From Chryseobacterium scophthalmum (GTDB lineage Bacteria; Bacteroidota; Bacteroidia; Flavobacteriales; Weeksellaceae), in contig NZ_FSRQ01000001.1 in the NCBI RefSeq assembly GCF_900143185.1, positions 620,001-684,000 on the forward strand: a stretch of 64,000 nt of DNA, in the 5' to 3' direction. How positions within the stretch are numbered: position 1 is the first letter of the stretch; every line of letters starts with the position of its first letter. A program made the position numbers and the translations under genes. The notes beneath the pieces were generated by a model. It saw only the letters and a list, made by a program, of their open reading frames with translations. It did not search any database and was not told the DNA's origin. Shown in pieces: positions 9,228-17,377 of the stretch.

Positions 9228-11018
9228 CTAATAATGTCCTTTTTCAATATAATGAGCAGCTACTTTTTCAGTTAACGCCACTACATTCGGACTGTTTGTA
9301 TATTTTGTAAATCTTCTCAATCCTGAAAGCATCATTCTCTGTTCGTCACCTTCAGCAAAAGAAACAATTCCTTCTTTAGCTGCAGTAATGATTTTGTCAA
9401 TTGCTTTGTAAAGGTTTAACTGAGCCATTGCAGCTTCTACAGAATCAGCAGAGAAGTGTTTTTCAGCTCTTAAAATTGCAGATTCTGCCATATAGATCTG
9501 GTTAAGAATTTCAGAAGCATTTAATAATAAATGTTGTTGTTTCTCAATATCCATCATGTATTTTTGAAGCGCAGCTCCGGAAACCATTAAGAAAACTTTC
9601 TTAAGATTTGCAATAATCGCTTTTTCTTCACTCATGAATGCAGAATAATCAGGAACTTCAAATGACGGAATTCCCATCAATTCTTTGCTGATTGCCATTG
9701 CAGGAGAAAGTAAATCTAATTCACCTTTCATTGCTCTCTTAATCAACATTCCAACAGCAAGAAGTCTGTTGATTTCGTTCGTTCCTTCATAAATTCTACC
9801 GATTCTTGCGTCTCTCCATGCTGATTCCATCGGAGTGTCTTCTGAGAAGCCCATTCCACCATAGATCTGGATTCCTTCGTCAGCTGTATTTTGAGTAAGA
9901 TCTGAGACGAAAACTTTAAGAATAGAAGCTTCTACAGCGAATTCTTCAACACCTTTCAATTCAGCTTGTTGATGATCCATTCCGCCTGCAACCAATTCCG
10001 TAATTTTATCTTCAACATTTTTTGCTAAACGGTAAGATCCAGCTTCACTTACGAAAACTCCAGTCGACATTTCAGCAATTTTCTTTCTGATCGCTCCGAA
10101 AGTTGAAATAGAAACTCCAAATTGTTTTCTTTCGTTTGAATATTGAATAGAGTGATTTAAGATTCTTCTTTGTCCGTCAAGGTTTGCTGCGGCTAATTTA
10201 ATTCTACCAACATTTAATGCATTCAAAGCGATCTTGAAACCGTTATTTCTTTCACCCAACATATTTTCTACAGGAATTTTCATGTCATTGAAGAAAACCT
10301 GACGTGTAGAAGACGAACGAATACCTAATTTGTGCTCTTCTTCACCAAAAGTTAAGCTTTCAGGGTTCTCCAATTCTGAACGGTTGATTACGAAACCGGT
10401 GATGTTTTTATCATCATCAATTTTAGCAAACAAAGTAAACGTATCAGCAAAACCTGCATTTGAAATCCACATTTTCTGTCCGTTGATGATATAATGCTTT
10501 CCATCTTCTGATAATTTCGCTCTTGTTTTTCCAGAGTTTGCATCAGAACCTGCGTCTGGTTCCGTTAAACAATACGCTCCGAATTTTGTTCCTGTAGCTA
10601 AATCCGGAAGATATTTCTTTTTCAATTCTTCACTTCCGTAAAGAAGAGTTGGCAATGTTCCGATTCCGGTGTGCGCTCCATAAGCTGTTGCTAATGAACC
10701 ATTTCCTCCTGAAACGTAATCGCAAGCCAACATCGTACTCACGAATCCCATTCCAAGACCGCCGTATTCTTCTGGAACGGTAATTCCTAATAATCCCATT
10801 TCACCCAAATTGCGCATTGTTTCTTCTGTCAATGCATAATCTTTTTTCTCAAAACGATCGTGGTGTGGAATTACTTCTCTATCAATAAATTCTTTCGCAG
10901 AATCGCGAAGCATTTTTTGCTCTTCACTCAGTTCTTCAAGACTGAAAATTTCGTTTGCAGGAATTTCTTTGATTAGGAATTCGCCACCTTTTAATGTTTT
11001 ATTAAGTGTATCACTCAT
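9228..11018 (-). CDS. fadE: Acyl-CoA dehydrogenase, FadE-like
   Basis: This enzyme catalyses the first step of beta-oxidation, the FAD-dependent alpha,beta-dehydrogenation of acyl-CoA. The product is 596 aa, longer than the ~380-residue short-chain enzymes; the extra ~190 C-terminal residues are helical, as in very-long-chain-type enzymes. Visible motifs are the FAD/substrate stretch YCLTEPDAGSDANS, WISNAGFADTFTLF, the RQVF(F)NDMKIPVENMLGE loop, QIYGGMGFSEDTP and the catalytic Glu region IGRIYEGTNEINRLL. It is the last gene of the fad operon, separated from the thiolase gene by the S23-type insert. Order fadN-fadA-fadE matches the Bacillus fad operon. Confidence 0.92.
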   Translation of the reverse strand: MSDTLNKTLKGGEFLIKEIPANEIFSLEELSEEQKMLRDSAKEFIDREVIPHHDRFEKKDYALTEETMRNLGEMGLLGITVPEEYGGLGMGFVSTMLACDYVSGGNGSLATAYGAHTGIGTLPTLLYGSEELKKKYLPDLATGTKFGAYCLTEPDAGSDANSGKTRAKLSEDGKHYIINGQKMWISNAGFADTFTLFAKIDDDKNITGFVINRSELENPESLTFGEEEHKLGIRSSSTRQVFFNDMKIPVENMLGERNNGFKIALNALNVGRIKLAAANLDGQRRILNHSIQYSNERKQFGVSISTFGAIRKKIAEMSTGVFVSEAGSYRLAKNVEDKITELVAGGMDHQQAELKGVEEFAVEASILKVFVSDLTQNTADEGIQIYGGMGFSEDTPMESAWRDARIGRIYEGTNEINRLLAVGMLIKRAMKGELDLLSPAMAISKELMGIPSFEVPDYSAFMSEEKAIIANLKKVFLMVSGAALQKYMMDIEKQQHLLLNASEILNQIYMAESAILRAEKHFSADSVEAAMAQLNLYKAIDKIITAAKEGIVSFAEGDEQRMMLSGLRRFTKYTNSPNVVALTEKVAAHYIEKGHY

Positions 11019-11039
11019 TGTTTTTGTTTTTTTAGATTT

Positions 11040-11058
11040 AAAGAATAAAGAGAAAAGA
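11040..11058. repeat. Left arm of the 19-bp inverted repeat around the S23 gene
   Basis: The purine-rich AAAGAATAAAGAGAAAAGA is a perfect inverted copy of bases 11429-11447. It lies 8 bases beyond the S23 stop, between that gene and fadE. A second partial unit (ATAAAGACT) follows at 11059-11067. Confidence 0.85.
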
Positions 11059-11066
11059 ATAAAGAC

Positions 11067-11423
11067 TTACAATTTTAAGTTTTTTTGAAAGCCAGAAATC
11101 ATTCTCTGTAATTCTGTGATTTTATTTTCTATATTTTCAAGTTTAGACAAATCAAAATAACTTCTGTTTGAAGAGATTATAATTTGAGTTTGTAATTCGT
11201 AAAGAGAACCAAGACTTATTTCCAAAAATCGATTAAAATCTTTATTTGAACTTCTGCTTGAACCTTCAGCAATATTTGAAGCAACCGAAACAGAGCATCT
11301 TCTAAGTTGAGATTTTAATCCAAATTCTTCATTTTTCGGAAAACTATCAGTAAGAATATAAGTTTCATTAGCCAATTCAATAGCCAACTTCCATATGTTT
11401 AGATTCTTGAAATTATGTTTCAC
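11067..11423 (-). CDS. Four-helix-bundle protein, 23S rRNA intervening-sequence (S23) family
   Basis: The product is 118 aa, the normal family length. The family core is clear: FGLKSQLRRCSVSVASNIAE, then GSSRSSNKDFNRFLEISLGS and LYELQTQI. Members occur in intervening sequences of 23S rRNA genes and, very often in Bacteroidota, as stand-alone genes; the related Avd protein of diversity-generating retroelements is a nucleic-acid-binding pentamer. Here the gene sits between fadA and fadE and is flanked 5-8 bases away by perfect 19-bp inverted repeats, so it looks inserted. Its biochemical role is not known. Confidence 0.88.
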   Translation of the reverse strand: MKHNFKNLNIWKLAIELANETYILTDSFPKNEEFGLKSQLRRCSVSVASNIAEGSSRSSNKDFNRFLEISLGSLYELQTQIIISSNRSYFDLSKLENIENKITELQRMISGFQKNLKL

Positions 11424-11428
11424 CTTAG

Positions 11429-11447
11429 TCTTTTCTCTTTATTCTTT
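11429..11447. repeat. Right arm of the 19-bp inverted repeat around the S23 gene
   Basis: TCTTTTCTCTTTATTCTTT is the exact reverse complement of 11040-11058. It continues as TTCTTTG repeats directly into the stop codon of the thiolase gene at 11458. Confidence 0.85.
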
Positions 11448-11457
11448 GTTCTTTGTT

Positions 11458-12636
11458 CTATAGCAATTCAAAGATTGAAGCTGCTCCTTGTCCCGTTCCT
11501 ACGCACATAGAAACCATTCCGTATTTGTTTCCACGTTTTCTCATTTCGTCAAGAAGTTGAACGGTTAATTTTGTTCCGGTACATCCAAGAGGGTGACCGA
11601 GAGCAATTGCTCCTCCATTTACATTAAGAATATCAGGATTTAAACCTAATTCTTTTTTGATGGCAACAGATTGTGATGCGAATGCTTCGTTTAATTCAAT
11701 TAACTCAATATCTTTTAATTCTAAACCTGCTTGTTTTAAAGCTTTTGGAATTGCATAAATTGGCCCCATTCCCATAATTCTTGGCTCGAGACCTGCAGCT
11801 GCATAAGCAACTAATCTTGCTTCTGGTTCAAGACCTAATTCTTTTACCATTTCTTCACTCATTACCATCACGAAAGCCGCTCCGTCACTCATCTGAGAAG
11901 AGTTTCCTGCAGTTACGCTTCCTCCATTGGCGAAAACGGGTCTTAATTTAGATAAACCAGCCAAAGAAGTATCTGCTCTTGGGCCTTCATCTACTGAAAA
12001 ATCAAACTTCTTAGTCTGCATTTTCTGGTTTTCATCCAGGAAATTATATTCAACAGGAATCGAAACGATCTGGTTGGCAAATCTTCCTTCCGCATTCGCT
12101 TTTAAAGCTTTCATATGAGATTCAAAAGCAAACTGATCTTGTTCTTCTCTTGTGATATTATATTGTTTTGCAACTTCTTCCGCCGTGTAACCCATTCCCC
12201 AATAATAATCAGGATTTGTTTTGGCAATATCCGTTTCAGGAACCGGTTTGTAACCGCCCATCGGAATGTAAGACATTGATTCTGTACCTCCTGCAATGAT
12301 ACAATCAGCCATTCCTGCCTGAATTTTTGCAGAAGCAATCGCAATTGCCTCACTTCCTGAAGCACAATATCTATTTACGGTAACTCCGGGAACTTTATCA
12401 GTTTGCAATCCCATTAGAGAGATCAAACGAGCTACATTCAAGCCCTGTTCAGCTTCAGGCATCGCATTTCCTACGATAAGGTCATCAATTCTGTTTTTAT
12501 CTAATTGCGGAAGTTCAGCCATTAATTTTTCAATTACGGTTGCCGCCATTACATCAGGACGAGTAAAACGAAGGGAGCCTTTAGGCGCTTTTCCTACCGC
12601 GGTTCTAAATCCTTTTACTATATATGCTGTTTTCAT
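11458..12636 (-). CDS. fadA: Acetyl-CoA C-acyltransferase (thiolase), FadA-like
   Basis: It cleaves 3-ketoacyl-CoA with CoA to acetyl-CoA and a shortened acyl-CoA. The product is 392 aa, the normal thiolase length. The nucleophilic Cys91 lies in VNRYCASGSEAIAIA; the GHPLGCTGTK motif supplies the active-site His, and the second Cys is in MVSMCVGTGQGAA. NEAFA is also present. It lies between the RAYT insert and the S23 insert, in the same direction as FadN and FadE, and supplies the last step of the cycle. It could also act as a biosynthetic acetoacetyl-CoA thiolase, but the operon argues for degradation. Confidence 0.93.
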   Translation of the reverse strand: MKTAYIVKGFRTAVGKAPKGSLRFTRPDVMAATVIEKLMAELPQLDKNRIDDLIVGNAMPEAEQGLNVARLISLMGLQTDKVPGVTVNRYCASGSEAIAIASAKIQAGMADCIIAGGTESMSYIPMGGYKPVPETDIAKTNPDYYWGMGYTAEEVAKQYNITREEQDQFAFESHMKALKANAEGRFANQIVSIPVEYNFLDENQKMQTKKFDFSVDEGPRADTSLAGLSKLRPVFANGGSVTAGNSSQMSDGAAFVMVMSEEMVKELGLEPEARLVAYAAAGLEPRIMGMGPIYAIPKALKQAGLELKDIELIELNEAFASQSVAIKKELGLNPDILNVNGGAIALGHPLGCTGTKLTVQLLDEMRKRGNKYGMVSMCVGTGQGAASIFELL

Positions 12637-12672
12637 ATTTTTTATTTAATTAAATTTTTCTGAAAATTTTTG

Positions 12673-12733
12673 CCTCGTAGAGGTAAACTGTTCATAGCTT
12701 TTGTTTTGCAATTTGCAGGAGCTCCGTAGGAGC
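12673..12733. repeat. Left REP hairpin pair flanking the RAYT gene
   Basis: Two small palindromes lie 3' of the transposase: CCTC-GTA-GAGG (12673-12683) and GCTCC-GTA-GGAGC (12721-12733). Both have a 3-nt loop reading GTA. They are inverted copies of the two palindromes on the other side of the gene. Confidence 0.8.
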
Positions 12734-12739
12734 GTCATG

Positions 12740-13204
12740 TTAATCTTCGATCCATTCAAATAAATATTTTGAATCATATTCAATTTCAAATTTTGACATA
12801 AATTCTAAATATTCTTCTCTGAATGTTTTCTTTTTATGATGTTCTTCTTGATTTAAAATATATTTCACAACCGTATCAACACTGCTTTTAGAGTAAGAAA
12901 ATGCACCATAACCTTCCTGCCAATTGAATTTTCCATTCATCCATCTTTTTTCATTAATGAATTTTGAAGAACCTGCTTTAATATCTCTTACCAAATCAGA
13001 AATTGTAACCGTCGGACTCATACTTACAAGAATATGAACATGATCCGGCATTGCAAAAACTGCGAATAATTTTTGATTTCTATGGGAAACAATACCTGTG
13101 ATAAATTTATGTAACTCCTCTCTGTTTTCTTTTGGAATCAGGTTTTGTCTTCCTTTAACAGCGAAAACAATTTGGATATAAATTTGTGTGTATGTGTTTG
13201 CCAT
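12740..13204 (-). CDS. REP-associated tyrosine transposase (RAYT, IS200-like Y1 transposase)
   Basis: This is a single-strand DNA transposase of the HUH/Y1 type, domesticated to act on REP sequences. The product is 154 aa. The HUH motif is in AMPDHVHILVSM (His55, His57), the conserved WQEGYGAFSYS follows near residue 95, and the likely catalytic Tyr115 is in VVKYILNQEEHH. RAYTs are single-copy relatives of IS200/IS605 and usually lack a TnpB partner, as here. Both flanks carry paired REP hairpins with GTA or TAC loops. It is inserted between fadN and fadA in the direction of the operon. Confidence 0.92.
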   Translation of the reverse strand: MANTYTQIYIQIVFAVKGRQNLIPKENREELHKFITGIVSHRNQKLFAVFAMPDHVHILVSMSPTVTISDLVRDIKAGSSKFINEKRWMNGKFNWQEGYGAFSYSKSSVDTVVKYILNQEEHHKKKTFREEYLEFMSKFEIEYDSKYLFEWIED

Positions 13205-13221
13205 AAAATTATTATCAGGTC

Positions 13222-13284
13222 GCCTCTACGAGGCTTCATGTTTTCTAAAATTATTCTGCTATTAACAGTTCGCTCCTACGGAGC
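13222..13284. repeat. Right REP hairpin pair flanking the RAYT gene
   Basis: GCCTC-TAC-GAGGC (13222-13234) and GCTCC-TAC-GGAGC (13272-13284) lie between the RAYT start and the fadN stop. The loops read TAC, so these are inverted copies of the left pair (GTA). Spacing between the two hairpins is similar on both sides. Confidence 0.8.
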
Positions 13285-13290
13285 TCCCTA

Positions 13291-15684
13291 TTAATTTCTT
13301 AACGGTTTTCCTTTCTGTAACATAAACTGAATTCTCTCCAAAGTTTTTCTTTCGCCACAAAGCTGTAGGAAGGTTTCTCTTTCAAGATTCAATAAATATT
13401 GTTCGGTCACAACAGTTGGTTCAGAAAGATTTCCACCTACCAAAACATTGGCTAATTTATCTGCAATCTTTTTATCGTGTGCAGAGATAAAGTTTCCTGT
13501 TAACATTTGGTCGGTTCCCACATAGAACATTCCAAGAGCGTCTTTACCAAGAACTTTTACCGTTTGCTCAATGGGTTGAGTATAACCTTGTTCAGCTAAT
13601 AATTTTGCAACTTTTTTAGCTTCTGCGATCTGACGTTTTTTGTCAACGACTACGATATCTTTTCCTTTTTCAAGAATTCCCATGTCGTAAGCTTCGTAAG
13701 CAGAAGTTGCCACTTTTCCCATGGCAATATTCATGAAAGCTTCACGAAGACGGTTGTTTTTCACATCGTCACTGTGGAATTCTCTTGAAGTTCTCAAAGC
13801 AAATTCTTTCGTTCCGCCACCGCCTGGAATTACACCAACTCCGGTTTCTACCAATCCGATGTAAGTTTCTGCAGCTGCAACCACTCGGTCTGCATGCATT
13901 GTCATTTCGCAACCACCACCTAAAGTCATTCCGTGAGGAGCAACAACAACAGGAATAGAAGAGTAACGAACTCTCATCATCGATTTTTGGAAATAAGCAA
14001 TTGCCATATTCAAATCATCCCAATCCTGCTCGATCGCCATCATTAAAATCATCGCTAAATTCGCTCCAACAGAGAAATTTGTGCCTTGATTCCCGATTAC
14101 TAATCCGTCGTATTCTTTTTCAGCTAAATCAATTGCTCTGTTTAATCCGTCTAAAACTTCGCCTCCAAGAGAATTCATTTTAGAACGGATTTCAAAATTG
14201 ATAATTCCGTCGCCTAAATCTTCAATTGAAGAACCTGAATTGCTCCAAAGTGTCTTATTTTTTCTGATATTATCTAAAATAATAAAAGCATCTTGACCTG
14301 GAATTTTGTTGTATTCTCCCGAATTTTTATCAACATAAATGCTTTGTCCATCTTCATTGACTTTATAGAAAGATTCCACATTTTTAACCCAGTCTGAAAC
14401 CTCGTAACCAGCTTCTTTAGCCAATTCGATACCTTTTTGAACACCAACGGCATCCCAAATTTCAAATGGACCATTTTCCCAACCGAAACCAGCTCTCATT
14501 GCATCGTCGATTTTGTAAACTTCGTCCGAAATTTCAGGAACTTTGTGCGAAACATAAGCGAATAATGCTCCCAAAGATTTTCTGTAAAGCTCTCCAGCTT
14601 TATCTTTACCACCAATTAAGACTTTAAATCTGTCAATTGGCTTGTCGATATTTTTAGTTAATTCTAAAGTAGGGAAAGAAGATTTTCCTTGAAGTTCGTA
14701 TTCTAAAGTATCAAGGTTTAATCCGTGAATTTCAGATTTTCCGTCTGCGCCTTTCACTTTTTTATAGAAACCTTGTTCGGTTTTTGAACCCAACCATTTG
14801 TTGTCTACCATTTTCTGAATATAATCAGGAAGGGCAAAAACATTGTTGAAATCATTCGCTTCAGCACCGCTTTGACGAACACCATTTGCAACCATTACCA
14901 AAGTATCTAAACCTACAACATCGGCTGTTCTGAACGTCGCAGATTTTGGTCGACCAATAACCGGACCTGTCAATTTATCGACATCAGAAACATTTAAACC
15001 TAATTTCTGAACATTATGAAGCAGATCCATCATCGAGAAAACCCCAATTCTATTGGCGATAAATGCAGGAGTATCTTTTGCTAAAACAGTTGTTTTGCCT
15101 AAGAATTTCGCTCCATAATTCATATAGAAATCAATAATTTCAGGAGATGTATCTTTTGTAGGAATAATTTCTAAAAGAGGAAGATATCTTACCGGATTAA
15201 AAAAATGTGTTCCTGCAAAATAATGTTTAAAATCATCGCTTCTTCCTTCCACCAACATATTGATCGGGATTCCGGAAGTATTTGAAGAAACTAAAGTTCC
15301 TAGTTTTCTAAACTGTTCAATTTTTTCGTAAACCGATTTTTTGATGTCAAGTTTTTCAACGACAACTTCAATGATCCAGTCTGTATCTTTTATTTTCGCT
15401 AAATCATCATCAAAATTCCCTACTTTAATTCGCTCTGCAAATTTCGGAGAATAGAGTAGTGCAGGACTTGCTTTTTTAAGTTTTTCAAAGTTTTCGGAAG
15501 CAATTCTGTTTCGCACAGCTTTGTCGTCTTTTGTCAAACCTTTTTTCTGTTCGGCTTCATTTAATTCAAAAGGAACAATATCGAGCAGTGAAACCTGCAC
15601 GCCAATATTGGCAAAGTGTGCAGCAATACCGCTTCCCATAATTCCGGAACCTAATACCGTAACGTGTTTGATTCTTCTTTTCAT
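13291..15684 (-). CDS. fadN: 3-hydroxyacyl-CoA dehydrogenase/enoyl-CoA hydratase, FadN-like
   Basis: A bifunctional enzyme for the hydration and NAD-dependent oxidation steps of beta-oxidation. The product is 797 aa, the size of Bacillus FadN. The dehydrogenase half comes first: dinucleotide-binding VLGSGIMGSGIAAHFAN at residues ~10-26, then NTSGIPI, HFFNPVRYLPLLEI and KDTPAFIANRIG. The crotonase half is C-terminal, with VVVAPHGMTLGGGCEMTMHAD and ETGVGVIPGGGGTKEFA. This order is the reverse of E. coli FadB. The gene is 85 bases downstream of the MarR gene with no terminator between, so it is probably in the MarR-controlled transcript. Confidence 0.93.
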   Translation of the reverse strand: MKRRIKHVTVLGSGIMGSGIAAHFANIGVQVSLLDIVPFELNEAEQKKGLTKDDKAVRNRIASENFEKLKKASPALLYSPKFAERIKVGNFDDDLAKIKDTDWIIEVVVEKLDIKKSVYEKIEQFRKLGTLVSSNTSGIPINMLVEGRSDDFKHYFAGTHFFNPVRYLPLLEIIPTKDTSPEIIDFYMNYGAKFLGKTTVLAKDTPAFIANRIGVFSMMDLLHNVQKLGLNVSDVDKLTGPVIGRPKSATFRTADVVGLDTLVMVANGVRQSGAEANDFNNVFALPDYIQKMVDNKWLGSKTEQGFYKKVKGADGKSEIHGLNLDTLEYELQGKSSFPTLELTKNIDKPIDRFKVLIGGKDKAGELYRKSLGALFAYVSHKVPEISDEVYKIDDAMRAGFGWENGPFEIWDAVGVQKGIELAKEAGYEVSDWVKNVESFYKVNEDGQSIYVDKNSGEYNKIPGQDAFIILDNIRKNKTLWSNSGSSIEDLGDGIINFEIRSKMNSLGGEVLDGLNRAIDLAEKEYDGLVIGNQGTNFSVGANLAMILMMAIEQDWDDLNMAIAYFQKSMMRVRYSSIPVVVAPHGMTLGGGCEMTMHADRVVAAAETYIGLVETGVGVIPGGGGTKEFALRTSREFHSDDVKNNRLREAFMNIAMGKVATSAYEAYDMGILEKGKDIVVVDKKRQIAEAKKVAKLLAEQGYTQPIEQTVKVLGKDALGMFYVGTDQMLTGNFISAHDKKIADKLANVLVGGNLSEPTVVTEQYLLNLERETFLQLCGERKTLERIQFMLQKGKPLRN

Positions 15685-15769
15685 TAATATTTATTTTAGT
15701 TATTATCGCTTAATTTCACCTCTTTTGGTTAGGATTTTTATTTAAGACGTTCCAAAAAAGGCGAATTTT

Positions 15770-16222
15770 TTATTTTCTGTTATTCAAGTCGGCAGCAATT
15801 TTCATGATTTCACTCATTACTTCTTTGAAGGTTTCCAATTTATCAGGAGAAATTTTCTCCATCACTTTTTTGTTGAAATTTACCACCACTTCTTTCGACA
15901 TGTTTCTTGAGCTTAATCCTTTATCCGTAAGCTTAATGATGACTTCTCTTTTATCGGTAGTCGTCTTTTCTTTGTAGATATATCCGTTGTCTTCAAGGAG
16001 TTTAATAATTCTTGTGAGAGAAGTTGGCTCGATTGCCATTTTTGGACCTAAATTGGTACTTCTTGTCCCTTCTTTGGGATCAATTTTCAGTAATGTTAAA
16101 GCCTGAACAGCAGTAGAATCGTGTTCTTGTGCAAGCTCAGTATACATTTTTGAAACAGCCAACCAAGTCTGTTTTAGAATGAGGTCTACGTTTTCTGTTT
16201 TTTCTTTATTATTATCCATCAT
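15770..16222 (-). CDS. MarR-family regulator of the fad operon
   Basis: The product is 150 aa from ATG 16222 (MMDNNKEKTENVD); a frame reaching 16249 overlaps the -7 element, so it is rejected. The winged-helix part is visible: GPKMAIEPTSLTRIIKLLED (recognition helix), then NGYIYKEKTTTDKREVIIKLTDKG (wing). It is the first gene before fadN-fadA-fadE in the same direction. Two copies of a palindrome built on ATGCATGCAT lie upstream, one inside the promoter spacer, which points to autoregulation. Acyl-CoA or fatty acid as inducer is inference from context. Confidence 0.88.
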   Translation of the reverse strand: MMDNNKEKTENVDLILKQTWLAVSKMYTELAQEHDSTAVQALTLLKIDPKEGTRSTNLGPKMAIEPTSLTRIIKLLEDNGYIYKEKTTTDKREVIIKLTDKGLSSRNMSKEVVVNFNKKVMEKISPDKLETFKEVMSEIMKIAADLNNRK

Positions 16223-16246
16223 ATTATTTTTGCTAATCGGTTTTAT

Positions 16247-16278
16247 CAAATGTAGTAAATATTATGCATGCATAGTAT
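16247..16278 (-). promoter_or_regulatory. Promoter and operator of the MarR-fad operon
   Basis: On the minus strand TACATTTG (16254-16247) matches the -7 consensus. Directly upstream, 16259-16278 is a 20-bp palindrome (arms around ATGCATGCAT) with one mismatch to the perfect copy at 16342-16361. A protein bound here would cover the -33/-7 spacer. Confidence 0.65.
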
Positions 16279-16341
16279 TAATTAATATTAAAATTTATTA
16301 ATTAATTGAATGTCAATAGTTTAAATTATATGACAAGCATA

Positions 16342-16361
16342 ATACTATGCATGCATAGTAT
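16342..16361. promoter_or_regulatory. Second MarR-type operator, perfect 20-bp palindrome
   Basis: ATACTATGCATGCATAGTAT is a perfect palindrome, 83 bases (about 8 helical turns) from the copy in the promoter. Both lie between the MarR gene and the end of the ABC ATPase gene. Confidence 0.65.
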
Positions 16362-16387
16362 GTAGAATAAACAAATAAAAGATTGTA

Positions 16388-17311
16388 TTAATGAAGCTTT
16401 GCAACCAAATTAACGATTTCTTCGAAGGATTCGCATTTGTAGATTTCGTTTTTATAAGAAATCTCCCAAAATGTATTATGATATTGAAAATGGAATAATG
16501 AAAGGTCTTTTTGAAAGTTTTTTTGCAATAAAGAGTAGAGCATCTCTTTTTGAATTTCGGGCGAAATAATGGAAGGAGCCACAAAATTTTTATTTACCTG
16601 GAATAATGATGCATTGGTCAACTCATCATGCTTTAGTAAAATATCCTCAACAATTCCCGAAAATAATTCCTGGTTTTTAACATACCAGATTTTATCGGCA
16701 AATTCTTTTGCCAATCGCCAATCGTGGGAAGAAAATAAAATCAGTTTATTTTGTTCTTTGGCAAGTTTCCGAAGTGTTTTTAGAATAATAATTTTATTCT
16801 TTTCATCCAAATGAGTTGTTGGTTCATCTAAGATAATAATAGGCGAGTTCTGCGTTAATGCACGTCCAATAAAGGCTTTTTGGAGATTTCCGTCAGATAG
16901 ATTTTTTAAGGGGGTATTTTTATATTGCTCTAAATCTAATTCTGTAATAATATCTGAAACTTCATCCCGATCTTCTTTTTTAAGCTCAAAATAAAAAGGA
17001 TAATAAATGTATTTTCCTAAAGAAATCAAATCTTCAACCGTGAAATTTTGCGGAATGATCGCTTTAGAAAAAACAATGGCAATATTTTCGGCAATTTCTT
17101 TTACCGATAAATGTTTTACATTTTTGTTGTTAATTAAAATTTCTCCACTCAACAAAGGATTTTGATGAAGAATAGATTTAATTAAAGTAGTTTTTCCAAC
17201 ACCGTTATTTCCAATCAACAAGCAAACGTCTCCTAAATTCAAAGATGCATTGGCATTTGAAATTAAGGTTTTGTCGTAGCCGATATTGGCTTGTTTTATT
17301 TGTAGGTGCAT
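16388..17311 (-). CDS. ABC transporter ATP-binding protein, iron-chelate (FecE/FhuC) type
   Basis: The ATPase subunit of a ferric-siderophore, heme or cobalamin importer. The product is 307 aa, ~50 longer than FecE. Walker A is GNNGVGKTT (residues ~33-41), the Q-loop region is divergent (AIVFSKAIIPQ), the signature is LSDGNLQKAFIGRAL instead of LSGGQ, Walker B is IIILDEPTTHLD and the switch His is in LFSSHDWRLAKEFAD. The C-terminal ~70 residues form an extra domain. It follows the FecCD-type permease gene across a 270-base gap filled with repeats. No binding-protein gene is present in the window. Confidence 0.85.
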   Translation of the reverse strand: MHLQIKQANIGYDKTLISNANASLNLGDVCLLIGNNGVGKTTLIKSILHQNPLLSGEILINNKNVKHLSVKEIAENIAIVFSKAIIPQNFTVEDLISLGKYIYYPFYFELKKEDRDEVSDIITELDLEQYKNTPLKNLSDGNLQKAFIGRALTQNSPIIILDEPTTHLDEKNKIIILKTLRKLAKEQNKLILFSSHDWRLAKEFADKIWYVKNQELFSGIVEDILLKHDELTNASLFQVNKNFVAPSIISPEIQKEMLYSLLQKNFQKDLSLFHFQYHNTFWEISYKNEIYKCESFEEIVNLVAKLH

Positions 17312-17377
17312 TTTTGTTGGTTTTAATTTTCCAAATATTTTACTTATTAGAGTTTATGTTTCAATCGTTTTATTTTC

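Noticed and set aside
12111..12365. 84-aa frame inside the thiolase gene
   Set aside because: A shadow of fadA in another frame with no family features.
12740..13204. Complete IS200/IS605 insertion sequence
   Set aside because: No TnpB and no typical IS ends; the REP pairs and the protein motifs fit a RAYT instead.
16345..16584. 79-aa leftward frame between the MarR and ABC genes
   Set aside because: It overlaps the ABC ATPase gene in another frame and covers the operator; no coding signal.
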